NCBI GenBank assembly: GCA_018673215.1
Contig: JABHDE010000076.1
Coordinates: 56,991-120,990 of the forward strand
Direction of reading: 5' to 3'
DNA length: 64,000 bases
Source of the DNA: Formosa sp.
Lineage (GTDB): Bacteria; Bacteroidota; Bacteroidia; Flavobacteriales; Flavobacteriaceae
Translations under genes and position numbers: made by a program
Shown: piece by piece, positions 52,654 through 61,927 of the stretch
Layout: each line of letters starts with the position of its first letter
How positions within the stretch are numbered: position 1 is the stretch's first letter
The notes under the pieces: generated by a model
What the model was told of the DNA's origin: nothing
Seen by the model: only the letters and a program-made list of their open reading frames with translations
The model's database searches: none

Positions 52654-53520
52654 ATGAAACGAATCCAAAAGTTATTTTTTGCGTCATTATTTTTAGCGCT
52701 TTACTTTGGTTGTTCAAAAGACAATCCAGAAGAACAAACGCAAATAACGGACCCAGAAATAGTGGATGCTTACGAAGCTTTAAATGTTTCTTATGGTCCG
52801 GATGAAAATCAAGTTTTTGATATTTACCTCCCAGAAAATAGAACCCATACCACTAAAATTCTTATTTTGATTCATGGTGGTAGTTGGATTTCAGGTGATA
52901 AAATGGATATGAATGCCATCAAGGTGTTTGTCTCAGATCTTCACCCAAATGTGGGGATTATTAACATGAACTACACTTTAGCAGATGTGAACAACCCTCC
53001 AATCCCTATGCAGACAGATGATATTTCGGCGGTAGTTGATTATATTTCTACCAATAAATCTTCACTTATTGTAAGCGAGGATATTGGTTTTATAGGAGTG
53101 AGTGCGGGTGCTCATTTATCAATGCTCTGGAGTTATGCTTATGATGACAATAACCAAGTTGATATGGTTTGTAGTATTGTTGGCCCAGCGAACTTTACAG
53201 ACCCTGCTTATTATGACAACCTTTTATATCAGCCAATCTACCAGTTGTTTGGAAATCCATCTATCGAATTTTTAGAGTCTGCGAGCCCTTATCATAGAGC
53301 GACTATAACTTCGCCACCAACTTTGTTGTTTTATGGTGGGGTGGATCCTTTAGTCCCAACCTCCCAAGGCTTTGACATGGATGCAAAACTTACATCCCTA
53401 GGGGTTACTCATGAGTTTCATTTTTATCCAGAAGAAGGCCACGGCTGGGATGGAGATAATTTGACTGATACAACCTCAAAAATCTCAACCTACATTGATA
53501 CCTTCATCGATACTGAATAA
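52654..53520 (+). CDS. Alpha/beta hydrolase (esterase) lipoprotein
   Basis: Lipobox LYFGCSKD; ILIHGGSWISGDK oxyanion motif; IGFIGVSAGAHLSML. Confidence 0.9.
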   Translation: MKRIQKLFFASLFLALYFGCSKDNPEEQTQITDPEIVDAYEALNVSYGPDENQVFDIYLPENRTHTTKILILIHGGSWISGDKMDMNAIKVFVSDLHPNVGIINMNYTLADVNNPPIPMQTDDISAVVDYISTNKSSLIVSEDIGFIGVSAGAHLSMLWSYAYDDNNQVDMVCSIVGPANFTDPAYYDNLLYQPIYQLFGNPSIEFLESASPYHRATITSPPTLLFYGGVDPLVPTSQGFDMDAKLTSLGVTHEFHFYPEEGHGWDGDNLTDTTSKISTYIDTFIDTE

Positions 53521-53731
53521 TTTTACATATAACCAAGCCCTAAATTGAGATCTCTAAAATAATTACATGCTCATTTTTTTAAATTAACAATCCTCTATTT
53601 TTGATTAATTCAACTAAATTTATTGAGGTAAAACATCCGTTTTACTGGATTTGTGATACATACATTTTTATAGTTTTATTTATTTCATAATTTATTCATA
53701 CATTTAAGCATAATATTAAAATTTAAATTTT

Positions 53732-54076
53732 ATGGAAACTATCTCAATTTTGGCACAACTTATTGTTGCATTGTCAGTAATTATTGTATGGGTTTTTAGG
53801 TATGAAAATATTGTTTTAGAATTTAAACAATATGGCTTGTCTAGTTTGGTAAGAAATGCAGTTGGTGCTTCAAAAATTGCGTTGGCTACAGTCTTAATTT
53901 TAGGGTTATGGTATCAAGAATTTTTAATTCCTGCCTCTCTTTTAATGGCGTTTTTAATGCTTAGCGCCCAATATTTCCATATGAAAGTAAAAAATCCTTT
54001 TGTGAAATTCATCCCATCTTTTGCACTATTAGTTTTGTGCTTATTTATTGCGGCCTTTAATTACGGTTTATTATAA
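53732..54076 (+). CDS. DoxX-like family membrane protein
   Basis: 114 aa, 4 TM, VRNAVGASKIALATVLILGL. Confidence 0.75.
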   Translation: METISILAQLIVALSVIIVWVFRYENIVLEFKQYGLSSLVRNAVGASKIALATVLILGLWYQEFLIPASLLMAFLMLSAQYFHMKVKNPFVKFIPSFALLVLCLFIAAFNYGLL

Positions 54077-54079
54077 ATA

Positions 54080-54418
54080 ATGGATTTAAACCTTAGTATC
54101 CTTTTATTTTCGGCAATTTCGTTTTTGTTTTATGGTATAACCTCTTTTTTCTCAAAGAGAATGTTGTCCGAATATGCCCGCTGGGGCTATAAAGATTATC
54201 GGATTTTGTTAGGGTGTTTACAATTCTTAGGAGGAATTGGTTTACTTGTAGGAATAGTCAATTCAACATTGCTTACTGTAGCTTCCTTTTTGTTAACCTT
54301 TATGATGATCACGGCTGTTTTTGTGAGAATCAAAATCAAAGACAGTATCACGCAGATGTTTCCAGCTATTTTATATACAGTATTAAATTTTATAATTTTA
54401 TATAAATCAATGGCTTAA
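54080..54418 (+). CDS. DoxX-like family membrane protein
   Basis: 112 aa, 4 TM, SEYARWGYKDYRILLGCLQFLGGIGLLVGI. Confidence 0.75.
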   Translation: MDLNLSILLFSAISFLFYGITSFFSKRMLSEYARWGYKDYRILLGCLQFLGGIGLLVGIVNSTLLTVASFLLTFMMITAVFVRIKIKDSITQMFPAILYTVLNFIILYKSMA

Positions 54419-54447
54419 CTTAGCGTCAATAAAATTAACTATAAACG

Positions 54448-54627
54448 TTATTTTGACTTATCGATGGGAAATCTGCCTTGATTTCCGATGCCATCCATGT
54501 CAAGTTCATCGTAAGCATTTTGATGTTCATTGCGTTGTATTTTATGTTGTCTCGAAATAATCGTAAGCAAAAAATAAACGTACACTATAAAGATAATAAA
54601 CCCGAAAATAAATATTAGTAAATTCAT
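54448..54627 (-). CDS. Small membrane protein (start revised)
   Basis: MNLLIFIFGFIIFIVYVYFLLTIISRQHKIQ..., ATGA overlap with upstream gene. Confidence 0.55.
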   Translation of the reverse strand: MNLLIFIFGFIIFIVYVYFLLTIISRQHKIQRNEHQNAYDELDMDGIGNQGRFPIDKSK

Positions 54628-54794
54628 TTTTTTCTTCTTTGTCTTATGGCAATGGAAAGTGATAAAATCGACGGAACCCAAATTCCTACAAAAATCCCTT
54701 CTAGTTTATTTCCAGTAAACCAAAGTGTAACAGACATCAAAAAAGAGATGAATGCAAGTATGATAGGATAGTAGGTTTCAATAAAATCTTTCAT
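54624..54794 (-). CDS. Small membrane protein (start revised)
   Basis: MKDFIETYYPIILAFISFLMSVTLWFTGNKLEGIFVGIWVPSILSLSIAIRQRRKK. Confidence 0.55.
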   Translation of the reverse strand: MKDFIETYYPIILAFISFLMSVTLWFTGNKLEGIFVGIWVPSILSLSIAIRQRRKK

Positions 54795-55042
54795 TGTTTT
54801 TTTCTCAAAAATAAGTAAGATTAAGTGTAAATGTGTTACAAAACTCATAAAATTTTAATGGATATGTTAAAATTAACCTTTAATTATTAAGTTTTTATCA
54901 GAAATTAAATCAGGGTTTTTCCTGACTTTATAAATGTTAAATTGGGGCAGACTTCTTATTAAAAAAAAGTTCTCGCTGGTCGGTTTCCAACCGATTGAAT
55001 GTAAAAAATACTTAGTATTAAGTTTTTGTGATCGCTTTTGAA

Positions 55043-55546
55043 TTATGAAAACCCACCACTTGCAGCAGCGTTTTCAGAAAGTTGTTGTTGTTTCATTGAG
55101 AACAATGCACAAATCAAAAGAACACAGTCAGTACTGTCTTTATCTTTAAACTCTACTTCTATATGTTCCTTCCATTTTTTTAAAGCGTAATGGATTGTTA
55201 AAACTTGAGTTTCGCCATTTTCACAAAGGATATAGTCTCGTTCTGACCCATACCATTTTCCAACTTTTTCTTTTTTTAACCAATACTGAAGTTGTGATGA
55301 ATGGTGCTTAAGAGTTATTTTAAAGCCGGACTTAAAGCTCTAGCAGATGTCTCCAATCTGCCGTCCACTTTCCAAAACAATAAAGGAGGTGCTCCAAAAC
55401 TTTTTCTTTTTTATTTCGTAGGTTTTGTTGTTGTGAAAGAAACGTATTTCAGAAGAATACCATTTTGGACGAATCCCTTTTACAAGGACTTTGTCACCAT
55501 CAATGATTTGAAATTTCTTATAGTTTTTTTCAGTTTCAACTTGCAT
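55043..55546 (-). pseudogene. Hypothetical protein interrupted by an in-frame TAG
   Basis: Frame continues without shift: MQVETEKNYKKFQIIDG...GRQIGDIC[TAG 55340-55342]SFKSGFKITLKHHSSQLQYWLKKEKVGKWYGSERDYILCENGETQVLTIHYALKKWKEHIEVEFKDKDSTDCVLLICALFSMKQQQLSENAAASGGFS*. Confidence 0.7.
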
Positions 55547-55590
55547 AGGATTAAAAGGAGATCTGTAAGTGTTTTAAAATGTAAAAAAGT

Positions 55591-56019
55591 TTAATTGCAG
55601 TCAGATCCTAACCTTACTAAATTATGTCTGTCGGCATGCTCTGGATCTTGAAAGTTAATTCGATCCCCATCACATTCAAATATAAGCGGTAGAATTTGAA
55701 CATTGCCAAAATTCAAATCAATAGTAAGGGTATCATTTTGAAATGTGTATTCATGAGTTCCAGGTATTGCATCAGCAGTATTTAAGGATTCCCAAAACTC
55801 TACACTGTAATCTTCTGAATCGTTGTAATAGGTATATCTTGTACCGTCCATAAACTCGTACATCGTATTAGGCAAATTTGCCGTTACATCATATAACCAT
55901 TTCCCTTCAACTGTGGGAGCTAATAATGGAGTTTCGTCAGAACTTTGATCCTCATCGGAATTGCTTTCACAGCCCATAAGAGCAAATAGAACGAAACTTA
56001 GTAAAAGTAATTTTTTCAT
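55591..56019 (-). CDS. Lipoprotein, paralogue of the two array lipoproteins
   Basis: Lipobox LMGCESN; VEGKWL, TMYEFMDGTRYTYY, LTIDLNFGN, FECDG, ...SDCN* shared with 62235..62636 and 62754..63149. Confidence 0.8.
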   Translation of the reverse strand: MKKLLLLSFVLFALMGCESNSDEDQSSDETPLLAPTVEGKWLYDVTANLPNTMYEFMDGTRYTYYNDSEDYSVEFWESLNTADAIPGTHEYTFQNDTLTIDLNFGNVQILPLIFECDGDRINFQDPEHADRHNLVRLGSDCN

Positions 56020-56251
56020 AACATCTTATTAAGTCTCGAAGATACCAAAAATGAATTATATGAAAAATATTTAGTAATTAGGCGAAATAAGCTTAGAAAA
56101 CAGCTTTTTCCCAAAGCGTCCTCTGTTAAGAAAAACATGCTAATTTGCATAAGGAAAATTATACATTAAGTGTAAAAGACAAAATAATTAAATCAACTTT
56201 CACTAACTTTAGCCAATGGTTCAAACATTTGTAAACAAACACTCTAAAGGG

Positions 56252-56770
56252 ATGACAAAATATTTAATAATAATTTTAATGATTCTCGGGTTTCAATCGT
56301 GTGTTGGTGCTCAGAAAGACAGCGAATTATTTACTATTTATTTAGTTAGACATTCAGAAAAAGATCTCACATCGAATAACCCATCAGACCCTCCACTTTC
56401 CCAATGTGGTGAACAAAGATCAGAGAATCTAAGTAATTTTCTTAGAGACGTAAATCTTGATGTCATATACAGTTCTAATTATATCCGGACTCAAAACACG
56501 GCACTGCCAACGGCGCAGTCTAAGGGATTGGAGGTTGCTGAATACAATCCTCAAGAACTTGAAGATTTTTCACAATTATTAATTGCTAATAAACAAGATG
56601 CGCTTGTAGTTGGGCATAGTAACACCACAGGGGTTTTAGCGGGGTTATTGGTTGGCGAAGAAATCGGTGCATTTGATTTAGATATTTATGATCGTGTTTA
56701 TCAAGTATTAATTTACAAAAATAGCGGTCGGTTTCAGTTATTACATACCTCCTTTGATTGCAGGGATTAA
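56252..56770 (+). CDS. Histidine phosphatase (phosphoglycerate mutase-like) family protein
   Basis: YLVRHSEKDLTSNNPSDPPLSQCGEQRSENL; VVGHSNTTG; signal/lipobox FQSCVG. Confidence 0.85.
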   Translation: MTKYLIIILMILGFQSCVGAQKDSELFTIYLVRHSEKDLTSNNPSDPPLSQCGEQRSENLSNFLRDVNLDVIYSSNYIRTQNTALPTAQSKGLEVAEYNPQELEDFSQLLIANKQDALVVGHSNTTGVLAGLLVGEEIGAFDLDIYDRVYQVLIYKNSGRFQLLHTSFDCRD

Positions 56771-57020
56771 GCACACAGATTGCGGGTAAACTACAACTTT
56801 TAAGGATTAATTTTGTTTAATCTTTTAATAAATAATTAAACAAAATATTCCAAAAAAACGTTTTTTCATTGTTTTTAAGAATTGCCGTATTCCTTAGTTT
56901 TCTTCTTATTTAGATATATCTTTTTGGTTTTCAGCTATAAAATATTTGTGGACGGTTCGATTAAAGGTTAAACATTTGTATATTTAAACTTTACAACTGA
57001 ATTAACCAAACTTTTTTTCA

Positions 57021-60000
57021 ATGCCAAAGAATTTTATAAGCTCACTTATTTGTTTATTTTCTTTTTGTAGTTTTTGTTATGCTCAACCCGTCACAATCGA
57101 CAACTATTCTGTGAATGGTCTCGGGCAAGTACAATTATCAATTGAAGCTCAAGCAAGCAAATATTATGTGCTTCATGCACAGCACAGTTCAACCTATAAT
57201 TGGGCCGTTTCAATGACTCTAGGCGTGAATGGAACCATGATCATCTCTGAGTCCCTTTCAGCATATCCATTAGAAAACTATTCTATCACAGCCCACGACA
57301 TTTCGGCACCCGATGATTATGATGGAGATGGAATAAACGACATTATAGAATTCAACAATATGCCTACGGATTCGCCTTTTAATTTTGCAGAACCTATTGC
57401 AATTAATGATGGAGCCACCTCAATTCCGGATGCGGATACCTTTTTGGAGTTGGCCACCGTAAATAATGTGGGTTGGGCACCATTTCTTGACGATCAATTG
57501 TATGTGAAGTTTGGTATTCTTAATAGAGACACAGACAATCCGCAGGTCTATTTTATAAATAGCAATACCTACACCATTCACGCAAGCTTTTGGAGTGGAA
57601 TTGGAGCCTCAGTCACAGGGGATGATGGCTCCGGAGAGATTGTTTTTAATCCAAACGACATCCTTCCAAACGGCGTTATTGGCAGTTATTCTTTCAATTT
57701 TTCTTTTGGAGATGCCTATAATTTTGAAGCGACCCAAAGAACCTATGAATTATTGGCAGCTAGTATGCCTTTTCTTCAAAATAACATGAACCACTTTATT
57801 GGACAGTCCGACGAAAACGACCACATCAATAATTATGCAGATGATTTTGTGGGCACGAGAGTTGAGGTTGTTTTAGAATCGGATGTTTTCGCGGAAATTA
57901 ATTACATCCCTTTCCACGAAGCTGAAGGCTACGGGTTCTTTAAACACATGACGGATCTTAATGAAACTCCTGGTAGTCGAGACATTGTTCTTTATGATGC
58001 CTTACCAAATTCATTGCCAAGAGTTGGAGGAATTATAACTTCTGTTATACAAACCCCTTTATCACATGTTAATTTAAGAGCGATTCAAGATAATGTTCCC
58101 AATGCATATATTGCAAACCCGTTATTGAATGACGATATCGCAAATCTACTAGGGGGCTATGTTTATTATAAAGTAGAAAACGAGCAGTACGAAATTCGAG
58201 AAGCCACTTTAACCGAAGTAAATAACTGGTATGAAGATCTAAGACCAACCGAACCGCAAATCCCAATTAGAGATTTGAGCATCACCGAAATCATGCCTTT
58301 AGATGATATTAGTTTTGAAATGTCAACCGCGTTTGGAGCAAAGTGTTCCAATGTTGCTACCATGAGATCCTTTGACCTTCCTTCGGGAACAATTCCCGAT
58401 GGTTTTGGAATTCCATTTTACTACTATGATGAATTTATGAAGTTCAATAACTTTTATCAGGAAGTACAAGTCATGATAGACAATCCTACATTTCAAACGG
58501 ATTTAAACTTTCGTATTGACCGTCTCAAAGACCTTAGAAGAGCCATTAAAGACGCTCCAATGCCGCAATGGATGATGGATGATCTACAAGCCATGCATGA
58601 TGCTTTTCCTGTTGGGACAGCCGTTAGGTGTCGATCGAGCACGAACAATGAGGATTTACCCGGATTTAGTGGTGCTGGACTATACACCTCTAAAACCCAA
58701 TACCTAGACGAAGGCCATATCTCTAAATCGATTAAACAGGTCTATGCTAGTATGTGGAATTTTAGAGCCTATGAAGAAAGGGATTTTTATCGAGTAGATC
58801 ATTTTGTAGCCGCAATGGGCCTGTTGTGTCACCCCAATTTTCAAGGAGAACAATCCAATGGAGTTGGAATTAGTATCGATCCAATCTACGAGACAGAAGG
58901 CACCTTTTATCTAAACACCCAAGTCGGAGAGTCCTTGATTACAAATCCCGACCCGAATTCGGTCCCAGAAGAACTTTTAATATATGAAGATCCCGAACAA
59001 GGGGGAGGGTATCTCGTGCTCAGGCTGTCCAACTTAGTCAACCCAGGCGAATTGGTAATGGATCAAGTTTATATCGATCAAATGAGAGAATTTCTCAGTG
59101 TTATTCATGATGGGTTTGAAATACTTTATAACGTTGTAGGCGCAGAAGGTTTTGGAGTAGATATCGAATATAAGGTTACAGCACAAGATCAATTGATCAT
59201 AAAACAAGCAAGGCCATGGGTTTCGTTTTGGGCAAATATTAATGCCGATAACGACTTGGGGGTTATTGCAATTGTCGAGCCTCAGTCATCCTCTAGTCTC
59301 GGAAATAGCGAGCTTGTCACAGCTACGATTGCCAATCAAGGTTTAAATGCCATGAGTAATTTTGATATCGAGCTTGTTGTAGACGGTCAATCGATGGAAA
59401 CAATTACGATACCGCAAGCAATTCAACCTTTTAGTGAAGCAGATTTTCAGTTTTCAGTCCCGCAAGATTTTTCAGCTATTGGAGAATATAATGTCACAGC
59501 AATTGTGAGCCATCCAGATGATGAATACGAAAATAATGATACTTTAAATGTTGTTTTAAGTAAAGTTCATGAATTAGACGGCGCGATTTCAGTTGGAGAG
59601 ATTGCAGTTGTTTGTGATGAGGTCGTCGAAGTGGACGCAATCGTTACCAACAATGGAGCATCAACCATCTCCGAGTTACAAATTGAGGTTGTCGTTAATG
59701 GTTCAGTTGTAGAGGTTATAAATACCTCTGTGGACATTGCATTCCAAGAGCAAGAAACGGTAACAGTTGTGATTGATGACAACCTTCAACAAAACAACAA
59801 CATTACACTAAACGTATTAAACATCAACACTCAAGAAGATCAAGATTTAACCAATAATTCGGTTTCTACAACGACAAGCCTTGACTCTAACTATGATACA
59901 ATCACGTTAGTGATCAATGCGGATAATTATGCTGGAGAAACATCCTGGAAGCTTCTGGACGAAGCGAACGAAATTATATCCACAGGCGCTTTAAGTTCCA

Positions 60001-61397
60001 ACGATTCTAACTCGGTATATAGTGAAGACATTTGTGTGGATTATACGTCCTGCTTCTCTTTGTATTTTTACGACTCTTATGGAGATGGAATTTGCTGTGC
60101 TTATGGCGAAGGGAATTTTCAGGTCTTGGATGCTTCAGGAAACACAATTCTTACAAATGACGGTGAATTTGACAACTTTGCAAAAGAAGTCTTTTGTCTT
60201 GATGAATCGGGATGTGAGATTACAGCGGAGGTTAATGTAACGCACGCAACGTCTTCTTCTGCTAATGATGCTGTGATCACAATAAATACAAGTACTGGGA
60301 TGAGTCCTTTCCAATATAGCATTGATGGAGGAGAAACTCTCTCCGATTCAAATACCTTTGTTAATTTACCACCAGGAGATTATAATGTATTTGTTCTGGG
60401 TGCTACGGGACTTTGCTCTTTTCAGGAAATCGTTTCGGTTGAAGCCTGTGATTTTTCTTCAGTCGATATCGAAGCGACTTCAGTTTCTTCTGTGGTTTCA
60501 ACAAACGGCTCTATAGTCATTACTCCAACTTCAGGAGAGGGTCCTTATCAATACAGTATTGATGGAGGTCAAACTTTTAGCCAAAACAATGTGTTTTCCA
60601 ACTTAGCTGTAGGCGACTATAATGTTGTTGTAAAAGATATTGCAGACATCTGTATATATGAAGTAGGGGTGCCTATTGAAGTTGAAGGATTGGTCATTAA
60701 TGAAATTAATTACAGCTCAAGTACTGCTTTTAACGCTGGTGATTGGATTGAATTATACAACCCAAAAGCAATAACCATTGACATTTCAAATTGGCAAATA
60801 AAAGACGACAATAACACTCATGTATTTATCATTCCAGAGGGAACTCAAATAGCTGGAAATGGATTTTTGGTCATCGTCAAAGATGCGGCTGCTTTTAGTA
60901 GTGTCTTTCCAAACATTCCTTATATAGGGGAGTTGGACTTTGGATTTGGAGGGTCGGATGCCGTTAGAGTGTACAATTCCGACAGTAAACTCATGGACGA
61001 TGTGTTCTACGATTCCATAGCACCTTGGCCAATCTGTGCCGATGAAACTGGTAACACCTTGGAGTTGATGTCACCAGATTTAGACAATGCGTTGCCAGGG
61101 AGTTGGAGTTGTATTAATGACAATGGAAGCCCTAATGCCGTCAATAGTCCAGGACTTTCTGTTGAAGTCGTGGACTCAAATTCGATTGCACTGTATCCAA
61201 ACCCTGTTAAAAACACGCTATACATTAAAGGAAATTCAGGAAGTTACGACATTGAAGTGTATTCAATCCTCGGACAGCGCGTTATGACTGCTTTCGATGT
61301 TAATGAAATAGATGTAAGGTCGTTTAATGAAGGTATTTACTTGATACGTGTAAGTACTAAAAACGGAACTACTGTAAAACGCTTTATCAAGTTTTGA
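57021..61397 (+). CDS. Secreted multidomain protein: swivelling-His-like segment, PPDK_N (PEP/pyruvate-binding) domain, CARDB-like domains, two SprB-like repeats, lamin-tail domain, T9SS type A sorting domain
   Basis: Signal peptide; TPLSHVNLRAIQDNVPNAYI; AVRCRSSTNNEDLPGFSGAGLYTSKT; GFGVDIEYKV...IIKQARPW; PFQYSIDGG / PYQYSIDGG; VINEINYSSS...DWIELYNP; LYPNPVKNTLYIKG...VKRFIKF*. Confidence 0.82.
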   Translation: MPKNFISSLICLFSFCSFCYAQPVTIDNYSVNGLGQVQLSIEAQASKYYVLHAQHSSTYNWAVSMTLGVNGTMIISESLSAYPLENYSITAHDISAPDDYDGDGINDIIEFNNMPTDSPFNFAEPIAINDGATSIPDADTFLELATVNNVGWAPFLDDQLYVKFGILNRDTDNPQVYFINSNTYTIHASFWSGIGASVTGDDGSGEIVFNPNDILPNGVIGSYSFNFSFGDAYNFEATQRTYELLAASMPFLQNNMNHFIGQSDENDHINNYADDFVGTRVEVVLESDVFAEINYIPFHEAEGYGFFKHMTDLNETPGSRDIVLYDALPNSLPRVGGIITSVIQTPLSHVNLRAIQDNVPNAYIANPLLNDDIANLLGGYVYYKVENEQYEIREATLTEVNNWYEDLRPTEPQIPIRDLSITEIMPLDDISFEMSTAFGAKCSNVATMRSFDLPSGTIPDGFGIPFYYYDEFMKFNNFYQEVQVMIDNPTFQTDLNFRIDRLKDLRRAIKDAPMPQWMMDDLQAMHDAFPVGTAVRCRSSTNNEDLPGFSGAGLYTSKTQYLDEGHISKSIKQVYASMWNFRAYEERDFYRVDHFVAAMGLLCHPNFQGEQSNGVGISIDPIYETEGTFYLNTQVGESLITNPDPNSVPEELLIYEDPEQGGGYLVLRLSNLVNPGELVMDQVYIDQMREFLSVIHDGFEILYNVVGAEGFGVDIEYKVTAQDQLIIKQARPWVSFWANINADNDLGVIAIVEPQSSSSLGNSELVTATIANQGLNAMSNFDIELVVDGQSMETITIPQAIQPFSEADFQFSVPQDFSAIGEYNVTAIVSHPDDEYENNDTLNVVLSKVHELDGAISVGEIAVVCDEVVEVDAIVTNNGASTISELQIEVVVNGSVVEVINTSVDIAFQEQETVTVVIDDNLQQNNNITLNVLNINTQEDQDLTNNSVSTTTSLDSNYDTITLVINADNYAGETSWKLLDEANEIISTGALSSNDSNSVYSEDICVDYTSCFSLYFYDSYGDGICCAYGEGNFQVLDASGNTILTNDGEFDNFAKEVFCLDESGCEITAEVNVTHATSSSANDAVITINTSTGMSPFQYSIDGGETLSDSNTFVNLPPGDYNVFVLGATGLCSFQEIVSVEACDFSSVDIEATSVSSVVSTNGSIVITPTSGEGPYQYSIDGGQTFSQNNVFSNLAVGDYNVVVKDIADICIYEVGVPIEVEGLVINEINYSSSTAFNAGDWIELYNPKAITIDISNWQIKDDNNTHVFIIPEGTQIAGNGFLVIVKDAAAFSSVFPNIPYIGELDFGFGGSDAVRVYNSDSKLMDDVFYDSIAPWPICADETGNTLELMSPDLDNALPGSWSCINDNGSPNAVNSPGLSVEVVDSNSIALYPNPVKNTLYIKGNSGSYDIEVYSILGQRVMTAFDVNEIDVRSFNEGIYLIRVSTKNGTTVKRFIKF

Positions 61398-61415
61398 TAT
61401 AAAACTTGATAAAGC
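61381..61415. terminator. 15-bp perfect hairpin overlapping the 3' end of the CDS
   Basis: GCTTTATCAAGTTTT-GATAT-AAAACTTGATAAAGC followed by ATTTAATTTTT. Confidence 0.8.
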
Positions 61416-61432
61416 ATTTAATTTTTAAATGA

Positions 61433-61480
61433 GGTTTAGAGCTCACTGAATTAAAGGAAGAAGATATGTCTATGGGTTAA
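61433..61480 (+). repeat. Recombinase-tail repeat R1 (GLELTELKEEDMSMG*)
   Basis: GGTTTAGAGCTCACTGAATTAAAGGAAGAAGATATGTCTATGGGTTAA, homologous to the integrase 3' end at 62191-62238. Confidence 0.85.
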
Positions 61481-61530
61481 GCCAATTTTTTGTTTTCGAA
61501 CATCACTGCCTTAATATTATACACCCATCA

Positions 61531-61755
61531 TTAATCACAAGGCCCCTCTTCATATGCTATAACACCGCTCCAATTCATAGCCTTACAACTGTTATCGAAT
61601 GTTACTCCATCACACCCACAAACAGGTTCAAAAATCTCTATACACACCATTTCTAAATCAATCAGAAATTCATCAACACACATATTGGGTGTGTATTCAT
61701 TATCATCCCTACTAGAGTAAGCAAAGATGAGTAAAGCCGAGAGTAAGAGTTTTTT
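61531..61755 (-). pseudogene. Decayed Kazal-type protease-inhibitor lipoprotein (array cargo)
   Basis: KKLLLSALLIFAYSSRDDNEYTPNMCVDEFLIDLEMVCIEIFEPVCGCDGVTFDNSCKAMNWSGVIAYEEGPCD*; no usable start (ATG CTA TAA AAA AAA CTC), lipobox Cys replaced by Tyr. Confidence 0.75.
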
Positions 61756-61801
61756 TTATAGCATAAAGTTTTTTAGAATAAACCACTACAGATTTTTTCA
61801 T

Positions 61802-61927
61802 TTAGTTACAGGGGTCTGTAAGTGATGTTCTTAAATAGGTTTCTGGATAATCTGGATCATCTGAATACTCAACAGTTAGGTTGTTCCCATTATTTGAAGC
61901 TGTTACTGTTACAACCAATGACTGTGC
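61802..61927 (-). pseudogene. C-terminal remnant of a second cargo gene
   Basis: AQSLVVTVTASNNGNNLTVEYSDDPDYPETYLRTSLTDPCN*; 5' part replaced by recombinase sequence at about 61928; same TTTAGTTACA end as intact units. Confidence 0.55.

Noticed and set aside
55301-55594. Plus-strand ORF of 97 aa
   Set aside because: Antisense to the amber-interrupted minus-strand gene, which has the better protein-like composition.
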